From Pseudomonas sp. CHM02 (lineage in GTDB: Bacteria > Pseudomonadota > Gammaproteobacteria > Pseudomonadales > Pseudomonadaceae), in contig NZ_JFCA01000004.1 in assembly GCF_000612585.1 (NCBI RefSeq), positions 1 to 64,000 of the forward strand: a stretch of DNA of 64,000 nt, written 5' to 3'. Positions 37,501 through 45,688 of the stretch are shown here, piece after piece. Within the stretch, counting starts at the first letter, position 1. Each line of letters opens with the position of its first letter. Below the pieces are notes generated by a model. It ran no database searches and was not told the DNA's origin. It saw only the letters and a list, made by a program, of their open reading frames with translations. Both the position numbers and the translations under genes were made by a program.

Positions 37501-37759
37501 CGGCGGTCGACTGCGAGGACATGTACAGCATGTTCTCGACGCCGGTGATGGCTTGCTCAAGCGGAGCGGCCACGGTTTCACCGATGACTTTGGGGTTGGC
37601 GCCCGGGAAGTTGGCGCGTACCACGACAGTCGGCGGCACCACTTCCGGGTATTCGCTGATCGGCAGCTGGAACAGCGAGATCGCACCGGCGATCAGGATC
37701 AGCAGCGAGAGCACCGCTGCGAAGATCGGCCGCGAAATGAAGAACTTGGAAAAATTCAT
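34580..37759 (-). CDS. mexF: RND multidrug pump, MexF type
   Basis: This 1059-residue inner-membrane RND pump has 12 membrane segments, two large periplasmic loops and proton-relay Asp residues in LAIGIVVDDAIVVVEN (segment 4). The N-terminus MNFSKFFISRPIFAAVLSLL and length match MexF (about 1062 residues in P. aeruginosa), which exports chloramphenicol, fluoroquinolones and trimethoprim. It is the middle gene of a tight three-gene operon. Confidence 0.92.
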   Translation of the reverse strand: MNFSKFFISRPIFAAVLSLLILIAGAISLFQLPISEYPEVVPPTVVVRANFPGANPKVIGETVAAPLEQAITGVENMLYMSSQSTADGKLTLTITFALGTDLDNAQVQVQNRVTRTQPKLPEEVTRIGITVDKASPDLTMVVHLTSPDQRYDMLYLSNYALLNVKDELARLGGVGDVQLFGMGDYSLRVWLDPNKTASRNLTATDVVTAIREQNRQVAAGALGAQPAPTATAFQLSVNTQGRLVTEEEFENIIIRSGANGEITRLRDIARVELGSSQYALRSLLNNQPAVAIPIFQRPGSNAIEISNEVRGKMEELKKSFPQGMDYSIVYDPTIFVRGSIEAVVHTLFEALILVVLVVILFLQTWRASIIPLVAVPVSLIGTFAVMHLFGFSLNALSLFGLVLAIGIVVDDAIVVVENVERNIELGLEPFPATEKAMSEVTGPIIATALVLCAVFVPAAFISGLTGQFYKQFALTIAISTVISAFNSLTLSPALAAVLLKGHNAPKDGFSKFLDKVLGGWLFKPFNRFFDKASHGYVGTVRRVIRGSGIALFLYAGLMVLTWLGFAHTPTGFVPAQDKQYLVAFAQLPDAASLDRTEDVIKRMSDIALKQPGVESAVAFPGLSINGFTNSPNSGIVFVTLKPFDERKDPSMSAGAIAGALNGKYSSIQEAYMAIFPPPPVQGLGTIGGFRLQIEDRGNLGYDELYKEVQNIITKSRTTPELFGLFTSYTVNVPQVDAAIDREKAKTHGVAISDIFDTLQIYLGSLYANDFNRFGRTYQVNVQAEQQFRLDEDQIGQLKVRNNKGEMIPLATFIKVSDTSGPDRVMHYNGFITAEINGNAAPGYSSGQAEAAIEKLLKEELPNGMTYEWTDLTYQQILSGNTALFVFPLCVLLAFLVLAAQYESWSLPLAVILIVPMTLLSAITGVIISGGDNNIFTQIGLIVLVGLACKNAILIVEFAKDKQAEGLDPLAAVLEACRLRLRPILMTSFAFIMGVVPLVLSSGAGAEMRHAMGVAVFSGMIGVTFFGLLLTPVFYVLIRRYVERSEARKAAKALKLETQQ

Positions 37760-37774
37760 CTTGAGTCGTATCCC

Positions 37775-39016
37775 TTAACCGCGTGGAGTCGCAGCGCTGG
37801 CAAGTTTTGGCGCGGCTTTATCCGGCGCCACTTGTTCCAGGTTGCTGGCTTCAAGCGCTTGTCGTTGTTGGGCCAAAGCGGCGAGGGTTTCCTTGCTGGC
37901 CATCGGAATGGTTTCCGGGGCGACCGGCGAGCCAGGGCGCACGCGCTGCAGGCCCTTGACGATAATGGTGTCGTCCTTATTCAGGCCGCTGCGCACAATG
38001 CGCAAACCTTCGATCTTCGGTCCCAGCTCCACCGCGCGATAGGCCGGCTTGTCGCCGTCCATCACCAGCACGAATTTCTTGCCGAGGTCGGTGCCGACGG
38101 CTTTGTCATTGATCAACACGGCGGAGTAGGTGCCGCTGCCGACCAGCTTCAGGCGTGCGTACAGGCCAGGGGTGTATTCGCCCTTGCTGTTGTCGAACAC
38201 GGCGCGACCACGGATGGTGCCGGTGGCCGGATTGACCTGGTTGTCGACGAAGTTCATCTGGCCCAGGTGCGGGTTGCCGGTCTCGTTGGACAGCCCCAGG
38301 TAAACCGGGGTGGTCGCACCGCGACGGCCTTGGCGGGCCAGTTCGGTGTACTTGAGGAACACGCGCTCATCGGCGTCGAAGTAGGCGTAGACCTTGTCGG
38401 TGGACACCACGCTGGTCAGCGCGGTGACATCGGCGGTCACCAGGTTGCCGGCGGTGATTTCGGCACGGCTGACGCGGCCGCTGATCGGCGAGGTCACGCG
38501 GGTAAAGCTCAGGTTCAGCTTGGCCAGGTCCAATTGCGCCTGAATCCCGGCGACGGCTGCGCGGGCTTCCTGGGCGGAAGTGGTGCGCGAGTCGGCCAGT
38601 TCGGCGGAGATTGCATTACTCTGGCGCAGGCGTTCGCCACGCTGGGCTTCGTTATCGCTGCGGGTGGCGGCGGCTTTGGTTTGGGCAAGCTGGGCTTCAA
38701 GGCGGCGTACTTCGGCCTGGAACGGACGCGGGTCGATCTGGAACAGCAGGTCGCCTTTCTTCACCAGGGCGCCTTCGGTGAAGGCCACCTGATCGATCTG
38801 GCCGGACACGCGCGGACGGATCTGCACGGTTTCCGGGGCTTCCAGGCGACCGGTGAATTCATCCCACTCGTTGACCGGTTGCTCCAGCACCTTGGCCACG
38901 CTGACTTTGGCAGCTGGCATGGCGGCCGCTTGTTCCGGGGTCTTGCCGCACGCGCTCATCACCACCACGGCCAAAATCGCCAGGGGGAAGCGCAAATGTT
39001 TGAGTGACTGTTCCAT
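37775..39016 (-). CDS. mexE: RND periplasmic adaptor, MexE type
   Basis: A 413-residue membrane-fusion protein linking the pump and the outer-membrane channel. It has a lipoprotein signal (LRFPLAILAVVVMSACGK), a lipoyl/hairpin region and the MexE-like VLEQPVNEWDEFTGRLEAPE. ATG 39016 is chosen to match the family N-terminus MEQSLKHLRF, with GGCGGA upstream; in-frame codons further up exist. It begins the operon. The activator MexT and sensor MexS genes, linked in P. aeruginosa, are not in this window. Confidence 0.92.
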   Translation of the reverse strand: MEQSLKHLRFPLAILAVVVMSACGKTPEQAAAMPAAKVSVAKVLEQPVNEWDEFTGRLEAPETVQIRPRVSGQIDQVAFTEGALVKKGDLLFQIDPRPFQAEVRRLEAQLAQTKAAATRSDNEAQRGERLRQSNAISAELADSRTTSAQEARAAVAGIQAQLDLAKLNLSFTRVTSPISGRVSRAEITAGNLVTADVTALTSVVSTDKVYAYFDADERVFLKYTELARQGRRGATTPVYLGLSNETGNPHLGQMNFVDNQVNPATGTIRGRAVFDNSKGEYTPGLYARLKLVGSGTYSAVLINDKAVGTDLGKKFVLVMDGDKPAYRAVELGPKIEGLRIVRSGLNKDDTIIVKGLQRVRPGSPVAPETIPMASKETLAALAQQRQALEASNLEQVAPDKAAPKLASAATPRG

Positions 39017-39100
39017 GAGGTGCATCCGCCAATGTATTTGAGATGGGCGGATCATGCGCGGCGATGTGCTATGTCACGAATCGAATGAAGCAAAGGTAAC

Positions 39101-39117
39101 TATCATTCAGAATGATA
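39101..39117. promoter_or_regulatory. 17-bp palindrome upstream of the RND operon
   Basis: TATCATTCAGAATGATA is perfectly symmetric around its central base, about 85 bases before the mexE-like start. It fits a regulator site, but no regulator is encoded next to it. The 313 bases from 39017 to 39329 hold no gene. Confidence 0.5.
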
Positions 39118-39329
39118 TAAGCGAGCGATTAGCCCTCTAGCATGGGGGTTTCGTTAGGGTGCTATCAATAGCCGTGATGACAAAAGACTTTTGCGTGGAC
39201 CGTATGGATCGGCTTGTGAAGCCGAGCAATCGTATGACTTCGTAGTCTATTAGACGTCAGATTTCAGCTGGATCGTATTTTACGGCGAATATATCATTGT
39301 GCCACTACTCAGGAATGGACCTCCCAGTC

Positions 39330-40226
39330 ATGAAGCTCTATCACTTTACCGCCGTGCCTCTGGCAGAAAGCATCCTTTCGGATGCCTTACGTTTTGGGCA
39401 TGTGCCCATTCCTGAAGAGGAGCCACTCACTGGGTATACTTGGTTGACAACCAGCGCTTACCCCGAGGGCACCGGCGTCCCACAAGAAACCGTAGAACTC
39501 ACGGAACAACAGCTCGCCTACGTGGAATTTGTCGAACGACGAAAGCCAAAGAACACCCTTTCCCAAGATAAATCTAGAGTCAGGATCATGATCGATTCCG
39601 ACGATTTAAAGGACTACGACCGGGCAAAGAAGGTGGGGTTGGTCAGCTTTCTGGAGTTGTATCGCTGGCTCGGCATACCCGCGCTATTCGGCAAGTACGT
39701 TGGCCTGAGCGCCAATATGAATGTTGGTGAATTGACAGCGCAGGCGTTGCAACACCAGCTTAGCCTGACCGGTAACTCTGAAGAACATTGCTGGTACCTG
39801 CATCGAGGGGCTATTCCGGCGCAGTTGATCCAGGAGGTCTGCTACCTGACCCAGGATGGCTATGTTCCCTACGACTTCGAAACGCACGGCCGCGTCGATA
39901 TGCAGGCGGCAGGCTTCGGTTGTGCCCGCGAGCAAATCAACGCGCGGCTTGCTACCGTCCTCCCCGCATCGAACAGGTTTGAGGCACCCAAGGCGTTTGT
40001 TATCTGTGAGAATCCGAACGCACCTATCTATCTAACAGTGCGGGGCGCTGGCACTACCCATTCGTTCGATATGGAAACCGGTGAGCCCGTCACGGCGGTA
40101 GATACGAATTATCCGCTGGCAAGCGTTCAGCAGTTCGTTATAGCTCACCGTGATGAGTGGCAGGTTTGCCGAAACGCCGCCATCGCAGGGTATTACAGGT
40201 TTTATCCGGAACAACCGAAGGTTTGA
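39330..40226 (+). CDS. Protein of unknown function with LYHFT-type N-terminus
   Basis: A 298-residue protein that I cannot assign. It begins MKLYHFTAVPLAESIL and continues with GYTWLTTSAYPEGTG, a pattern that recalls ADP-ribosyltransferase-like proteins (Arg/His near an N-terminal strand), but catalytic residues cannot be matched with confidence. There is no signal peptide. Starts at 39297 (TTG) and 39315 (ATG) are also possible; none has a good ribosome site. Its neighbours are the RND operon and a broken hydroxylase gene, so it may sit in a region of gene turnover. Confidence 0.6.
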   Translation: MKLYHFTAVPLAESILSDALRFGHVPIPEEEPLTGYTWLTTSAYPEGTGVPQETVELTEQQLAYVEFVERRKPKNTLSQDKSRVRIMIDSDDLKDYDRAKKVGLVSFLELYRWLGIPALFGKYVGLSANMNVGELTAQALQHQLSLTGNSEEHCWYLHRGAIPAQLIQEVCYLTQDGYVPYDFETHGRVDMQAAGFGCAREQINARLATVLPASNRFEAPKAFVICENPNAPIYLTVRGAGTTHSFDMETGEPVTAVDTNYPLASVQQFVIAHRDEWQVCRNAAIAGYYRFYPEQPKV

Positions 40227-40288
40227 GCCAAGAGGTTGGTTGAAACGCTGGTGGGTTACGAGAGATTCATCTCGTAATCAACCTTCGG

Positions 40289-40549
40289 TCACGTGTCCCT
40301 GAACGCACTTCTTGAATTACTTCTACGCAGAGGGTTCGCCCGAGCGTAGGTGCCAAACACGTGATCCCACAGCGGCGAAGATACGCCGAAGTTTTTCTCG
40401 ACGCCGTGGCGGTGGTGCAGATCATGATTGGCCACCCACCCTGGAATGAAGGCGTAGGCCCAATGCGCCGGGCGGTGCATGACTTAATGTACCGAGATGT
40501 AATAGAAGTTGCTCGACTCGTGGGCGGGGAGCAACTTAGACGACAGGTC
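40289..40549 (-). pseudogene. Fatty-acid hydroxylase / sterol desaturase remnant with internal stop
   Basis: The minus strand encodes WVANHDLHHRHGVEKNFGVS followed by SPLWDHVFGTYA, the C-terminal His-box region of the fatty-acid hydroxylase superfamily. Upstream in the same frame, AHESSNFYYISVH is cut by TAA at 40484-40486 before VMHRPAHWAYAF. The N-terminal two thirds are missing, and the remnant runs into the end of the ABC ATPase gene at 40548. It is a decayed, non-functional fragment. Confidence 0.75.
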
Positions 40550-42170
40550 ACGCCGCCGTCGCCGTGACCTGCCGACCAGGAATGGCTGCAATCAATTCCC
40601 GCGTGTAGTCACTCGCCGGCTGATTGAAGATCCGCTCCACCGAACCCTGTTCAATCACCCGGCCATTGCGCAGCACCAGCACTTCATGGGCGAAGTTGGC
40701 CACCACCGACAGGTCGTGGGACACCAGTACATAGGCGATGCCCATCTCCCGTTGCAGCTCTTCCAGCAGATCAAGCATGTGCGCCTGCACCGACACATCG
40801 AGGGCGCTGACCGGTTCGTCCAGCAGCAACAGATCAGGTTTCAACGCCAGGGCCCTGGCGATGGCGACGCGCTGGCACTGGCCGCCGGACAGTTCGCGCG
40901 GCAGGCGATCGAGGTAGCTGACCGGCAGGTGTACCCGAGCGATCAGCTCCCGCGCCGCCTGTTCCAGCGCCGGGCCCTTGAGCAAGCCGAACGACACCAG
41001 CGGTTCGACAATGCTGTCGAATACCGTGAAGCGCGGGTCGAGGGCGGCAAACGGGTTTTGCTGCACCAGTTGCAGGCGCTGGCGCAGCGGGCGGAATTCG
41101 CGCCAGCTCAGGTCGGTGACGTCCTGTTGCTCGAACCAGACTCGGCCCCGTGTGGGTTTTTCCAGGCCGAGTGCAATGCGCAGCGCAGTGCTCTTGCCCG
41201 AGCCGGACTCGCCCACGATCGCCAGGGTCTGGCCGGGATACACCTGCAGGTTGAGGTCTTCAAGGGCCACGAACGTCGAGTCCTCCCCCTTGACCTTGGG
41301 CAGCACGAACGTCTTGCCCACATTGTGCAGGCTCAGTAGAGGTTGTTGCGCCGGGTCAATGCGCACCAACGGCTCGCGACGCTTGGCGAACGCCGGGGCG
41401 GCGGCAATCAGCGCGCGGGTGTAGTCATGTTGTGGCGCGCCGAGGATCTGGCGTGGCGGCCCTTGTTCGACGAGTTCGCCTTGCTGCATCACCAGGATCC
41501 GGTCGGCACGGTCGGCGGCCACGCCCAGGTCATGGGTGATGATCAACAGCGAAATGCCACGCTCACTGACCAGGCGTTGCAGGTGGTCGAGGATCTTGCG
41601 CTGCACCGTTACGTCGAGGGCGCTGGTGGGTTCGTCGGCGATGATCAAGCGCGGGTTGCCGGCCAGGGCAATGGCGATCAGCACGCGCTGGCGCATGCCG
41701 CCGGAGAGTTCATGGGGATACTGGCGGGCGCGCAGCACCGGTTTGTCGATGCCCACCTGTTGCAGCAACTCGACAATGTCCGCATCGACAGCGGGGTAGC
41801 GTTTGCCCCTGGCCAGGATCAGCGCCTCGGCGATTTGCTGGCCGATGCGCAGGGTCGGGTTGAGGCTGACCATCGGGTCCTGGGGCACCAGGCCCACTGT
41901 GCGGCCGCGCAGGGTGCGTTGCTGGCGCTCGTTGGCGTGGGTCAGGTCGTTGCCGTCCACCCACAGTTGCCCGGCGCTGATTTGCGCGTTGTCCGGCAGC
42001 AGGCCAAGGATGGCATTGGCCAGGGTCGACTTGCCCGAGCCGGACTCGCCGACAATCGCCACCGTCTCGCCCTGGGCGATGGCGAACGACAGCGCGCGCA
42101 CCGCCTGGTTGACGTGCCCGCCGGAACGGTAGGTGACGCTGAGTTGGCGAATATCCACTAACGCGTTCAT
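40548..42170 (-). CDS. Peptide-type ABC importer, fused double ATPase
   Basis: A 540-residue cytoplasmic protein made of two ABC ATPase domains of the Dpp/Opp/GsiA type in one chain. Each has Walker A GESGSGKST, signature LSGGMRQRV or LSGGQCQRV, and Walker B LIIADEPTSALD or LLLLDEPVSALD. The start at 42170 overlaps the stop of the preceding permease (ATGA). It energises the import system encoded by the four genes upstream. The substrate is probably a peptide-like or metallophore-like compound; not determinable. Confidence 0.9.
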   Translation of the reverse strand: MNALVDIRQLSVTYRSGGHVNQAVRALSFAIAQGETVAIVGESGSGKSTLANAILGLLPDNAQISAGQLWVDGNDLTHANERQQRTLRGRTVGLVPQDPMVSLNPTLRIGQQIAEALILARGKRYPAVDADIVELLQQVGIDKPVLRARQYPHELSGGMRQRVLIAIALAGNPRLIIADEPTSALDVTVQRKILDHLQRLVSERGISLLIITHDLGVAADRADRILVMQQGELVEQGPPRQILGAPQHDYTRALIAAAPAFAKRREPLVRIDPAQQPLLSLHNVGKTFVLPKVKGEDSTFVALEDLNLQVYPGQTLAIVGESGSGKSTALRIALGLEKPTRGRVWFEQQDVTDLSWREFRPLRQRLQLVQQNPFAALDPRFTVFDSIVEPLVSFGLLKGPALEQAARELIARVHLPVSYLDRLPRELSGGQCQRVAIARALALKPDLLLLDEPVSALDVSVQAHMLDLLEELQREMGIAYVLVSHDLSVVANFAHEVLVLRNGRVIEQGSVERIFNQPASDYTRELIAAIPGRQVTATAA

Positions 42171-43066
42171 CGCTGGATCTCCTCGAAGGTGCGGGCGATA
42201 TGGTTGAGGCTGAACACCACGGCGACCAAAAACAGGCCGGGCAGCAGCGACACCCACGGCGCGGTGATCAGAAAGTGCCGGCCGTTGGCGATCAAGGTGC
42301 CCCATTCCGCTGCCGGTGGCGCGGCGCCAAACCCCAGGAAACTCAGGCCGGCGGTTGCCAGGATAGCCGCGCCAAAGTCCAGGGTCGCCAGCACCGCCAC
42401 TGGCCCCCAGGCATTGGGCAGGATGTGCCGCAGCAACGTGCGCCCCCAACTTGCACCGCCCAGGCGCGCAGCCTCGACGTAGGGCAGGGTCTTGACCCGC
42501 AGCACTTCGGCGCGGGTGGTGCGGGCAAAACCTGGAATGATGCCGATGCCCACCGCTATCGCGACAGGTACGGTGCCGAAGCCGATCGCGGTGACGATGG
42601 CCAAGGCCAGCAGCAGGCCGGGCAGGGCCAGCAGCACATCGACGAAGCGCATGATTACCGCGTCGATGCGGCCACCGGCAAAGCCCGAGAGGACGCCCAG
42701 GCCCAGCCCACCCAGCAGGGCGATACCCACTGCGAGAAACGCCGCCAGCACCGAGAGACTGGAGCCGAACACCACGCGGGTGTAGAGGTCGCGGCCCAGT
42801 TCATCGGTGCCGAACCAGTGGCTCAGGTTGGGTGCACGCAGCTTGTCGATGGGCGACGTGGCGTACGGATCGAAGCTGCTCAACAGGTGCGGGGCGACGG
42901 CCGCCACCAGCGCAAACACCACGACCAGCAGTGCCAGGCTGAACCCCGGCCTGCGCAGCAGCGGCAACACCACCGCTGCCGCGCGTTGCAGACGGCTGCG
43001 GCGGCGCCACAGTGCAGGGCTTGCCGGGCGGGCGTTGCGCCCCAGGTTCTGCTCAAGGATGGTCAT
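42167..43066 (-). CDS. Peptide-type ABC permease, DppC family
   Basis: A 299-residue inner-membrane permease with about six membrane segments and the BPD_transp_1 motif (VEAARLGGASWGRTLLRHIL, the EAA loop that docks on the ATPase). The N-terminal segment LALLVVVFALVAAVAPHLLS fits DppC/OppC. It lies 3 bp after the DppB-like gene and overlaps the ATPase gene. Confidence 0.9.
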   Translation of the reverse strand: MTILEQNLGRNARPASPALWRRRSRLQRAAAVVLPLLRRPGFSLALLVVVFALVAAVAPHLLSSFDPYATSPIDKLRAPNLSHWFGTDELGRDLYTRVVFGSSLSVLAAFLAVGIALLGGLGLGVLSGFAGGRIDAVIMRFVDVLLALPGLLLALAIVTAIGFGTVPVAIAVGIGIIPGFARTTRAEVLRVKTLPYVEAARLGGASWGRTLLRHILPNAWGPVAVLATLDFGAAILATAGLSFLGFGAAPPAAEWGTLIANGRHFLITAPWVSLLPGLFLVAVVFSLNHIARTFEEIQR

Positions 43067-43069
43067 GGT

Positions 43070-44020
43070 CTAGGACACCTTTGGCGTGTGGGAAATGCGC
43101 GGGTCGAGCCACGGGTAAAGCAGGTCGACCAGCAGGTTCACCAGTACAAATGCCGCCGCTGATACAGCGACGATTGCCAGTACCACCGGAATGTCCTGGC
43201 GCAGCACCGCTTCCTGGGCCAGGCGACCAATGCCGGAGCGGGCAAAGATGGTCTCCACCAATACCGCGCCAGACACCGTATTGCCGACCTGCAAGCCGAT
43301 CAGGGTGAGGATCGGCAGCGCGGCATTCTTGAAGCCATGACGCGCCTGCACCTGGCCGCGGCTGAGGCCCTTGGCGTAGGCAGTGGTGATATAGGACTCT
43401 TTCCACACGCCCTGGAAACTGCGTTGCAGCACCTGGGCGTACACCGCCGCGCTGGGAATCGCCAGGGTGATGGCCGGCAGCACCAGGCTTTCAACGCCCC
43501 GGCTGCCGGTGGCGGGGAACCACCCAAGGCCGAAGGCAAATACCTGGATCAGCAGCAGGCCCATCCAGAACACCGGCACCGAGAACCCCAGCGACGGCAG
43601 CCGCGCCAGTGCCTGCTTCAGCGGTCGCCAGCGGATATAGGCGGTCAGGTAGGCCAGACCGATGCCGCCCAGCAGCGACAGCACGATGGCCAGGCCCGCC
43701 AGGGACAAGGTCTGCGGCAGGCGTTCGGCAAGCAGCTCGGCCACCGGGCGATTGAGCGAGAGTGACTGGCCGAAGTCACCGCGCAGCGCGCCCAGCAGCA
43801 GGTCGACATATTGCTCGAACAGGCCCTTGTCCAGGCCGTAGTAAGCCCGCGCCTTGGCCAGGTCTTCCACCGACAGCGAATCGGCCTCCATGCCCGATGC
43901 GCTGAGCATGATCGACAAGGTGTCACCCGGCAGCAGATACAGAATGAAGTACGTGATGCTGTAGGCACCCCACAGCACCAGCAGCGCCTGGCCAACGCGG
44001 CCGATCAGGTAGCGGCTCAT
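43070..44020 (-). CDS. Peptide-type ABC permease, DppB family
   Basis: A 316-residue permease with about six membrane segments. LIGRVGQALLVLWGAYSITY at the start and the EAA-like YITTAYAKGLSRGQVQARHG fit the DppB/OppB family, which pairs with a DppC-type subunit. The start overlaps the solute-binding gene stop by 4 bp. Confidence 0.9.
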   Translation of the reverse strand: MSRYLIGRVGQALLVLWGAYSITYFILYLLPGDTLSIMLSASGMEADSLSVEDLAKARAYYGLDKGLFEQYVDLLLGALRGDFGQSLSLNRPVAELLAERLPQTLSLAGLAIVLSLLGGIGLAYLTAYIRWRPLKQALARLPSLGFSVPVFWMGLLLIQVFAFGLGWFPATGSRGVESLVLPAITLAIPSAAVYAQVLQRSFQGVWKESYITTAYAKGLSRGQVQARHGFKNAALPILTLIGLQVGNTVSGAVLVETIFARSGIGRLAQEAVLRQDIPVVLAIVAVSAAAFVLVNLLVDLLYPWLDPRISHTPKVS

Positions 44021-45645
44021 GGCGTGCCGACCTCGATATCACCCAGCAGCGCAAAGCCCTCGGCGGTCCAGCGGAAGTTCTTCACCTTGGGCGACGTCGC
44101 CGCCTGCCACACGCGCTCATACACCGGGAATGCCGAGCTTTCATCGATCAGCAAGTCTTGCAGGTCACCATAGGCCGCCGCCCGCTGTTGGCCTTGGGTC
44201 GCGGTGATGCCGGCATCGAACAAGCCCTTGGCTTTCTCCAGCACCGCCGGTTCATAGGTATTGGTGGCCACCGTGGAGCTGTTGGCGCTGCGCGGATCGA
44301 GGATGGTTTGCAGGATGATCGGGTCGGCGCGGGTCATGTAGCTGATTGTCAGGTCGTAGTTGCCCGCGGAGTTGTTGGCGACCCATTCGGCGCGGGTGAC
44401 CACGCTGAGCTTCAACTCGATGCCGACCTTGCGCAGTTGGTCCTGGATCAGCACGTCGCCGGCGGTTTCGGCCGGGGTGATGTTGTAGCTCAGTGTCAGG
44501 CGCTTGCCGTTTTTCTGCCGATAGCCGTCGGCGCCGTTGGCCCAGCCGGCTTGGTCCAGCAGTTGCTCGGCACCGGCCGGATCATAGGCGAGTTTGTTGC
44601 CCTGGCTTTTGAAGTACGGCGTGGTCACGTCGAAGATGCCGTCCACCACCGGGAACTCGGCGTTGTAGACGGTGCTGGCGTAGCTCTTGCGGTCGAGGGC
44701 CTTTTGCACTGCCTGACGTACTTGCTGGTCAGCCAGGATGCGCCCGCCACGGGTGTTGGGGTACAGGTTGAGCGCAGGCCCCGGCAGCGAGCGGCTCTGG
44801 ATGGTCGCGCCCTTGGACTGGAACAGTTTCAGATCGACTTCCGAGAACGGGTTGCGTGGCCACAGGATGTCGGCCTTGCCTTGCAGGAACAGGCCGTTGC
44901 GCACGCTTTCTTCGGGGATGTAGCTGACGTCCACCGCGTCCAGATGCGCTTCACCCTGGTTTTTCATATTGGCCGAGGCCCAGGCGTAGCCCTTGCGCTT
45001 GGTCAGGTGGGCGCCGACTTCCGGCGTGTAACTGGCCAGCACGAAAGGCCCGGTGCCGATGATTTTGCCCAGGGAGCGCTCTTTCACGGTCAGTGCGTAG
45101 GAGGCGGGCGCCAGGATCGCCAGGTTGGTCGTCGACGTGGCTTGCAGGAAGCCGGCGTTAGGCTTGGACAGCACCAGCTTGACGGTGAAGTCGTCCACCA
45201 CCTCGGCGTGGTCGAAGCCCGCCAGGTAGGTAGCGCCGAAGGTCGCCGGCAGCTCAGTGGCCAGGGCCTTGTCGCTGTCGAACGCGGTTTTCACCGCCTT
45301 GGCATCGAAGCGCTCGCCGTTGCTGAAGGTGACGTTATCGCGCAGGTGGAAGGTGTAGGTCAGCGCGTCGTCACTCACTTCCCAGCTTTTGGCCAGCCAG
45401 GGAATGATCTTGCCGGTCTCCGGGTCCTGGTCGGTCAGGGATTCGGCGACGTTGCGCAGCAGTACCCGGTGTTCCAGCCAATAGACCTGGAACGGGTCGA
45501 CGCTGACCAGCGTGGTGTTGTCGCCGAAGAACGCGATGTTCAGGGTCTTGCCGGCCTGGGTGTCATTCCCGGGCGAGCAAGCGGCGAGGCTGAGCGCCAA
45601 GACGCAAGGGGCCAGCAGACGGCTCATCAAGTTGGAGGTATTCAA
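44017..45645 (-). CDS. Peptide-type solute-binding lipoprotein, SBP_bac_5 family
   Basis: A 542-residue periplasmic binding lipoprotein. TTG at 45645 is chosen because GAGGG lies just upstream; the lipobox follows (LLAPCVLALSLAACSPGND). LTYTFHLRDNVTFSNGERFD is the family signature. It delivers substrate to the two permeases encoded downstream. With a TonB receptor gene 43 bp upstream, the substrate must be too big or too rare for porins. Confidence 0.9.
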   Translation of the reverse strand: MNTSNLMSRLLAPCVLALSLAACSPGNDTQAGKTLNIAFFGDNTTLVSVDPFQVYWLEHRVLLRNVAESLTDQDPETGKIIPWLAKSWEVSDDALTYTFHLRDNVTFSNGERFDAKAVKTAFDSDKALATELPATFGATYLAGFDHAEVVDDFTVKLVLSKPNAGFLQATSTTNLAILAPASYALTVKERSLGKIIGTGPFVLASYTPEVGAHLTKRKGYAWASANMKNQGEAHLDAVDVSYIPEESVRNGLFLQGKADILWPRNPFSEVDLKLFQSKGATIQSRSLPGPALNLYPNTRGGRILADQQVRQAVQKALDRKSYASTVYNAEFPVVDGIFDVTTPYFKSQGNKLAYDPAGAEQLLDQAGWANGADGYRQKNGKRLTLSYNITPAETAGDVLIQDQLRKVGIELKLSVVTRAEWVANNSAGNYDLTISYMTRADPIILQTILDPRSANSSTVATNTYEPAVLEKAKGLFDAGITATQGQQRAAAYGDLQDLLIDESSAFPVYERVWQAATSPKVKNFRWTAEGFALLGDIEVGTP

Positions 45646-45688
45646 TGGGTTGCCCTCATGTGGCGTTCGGGTGCATGCAAGGTGTGAA

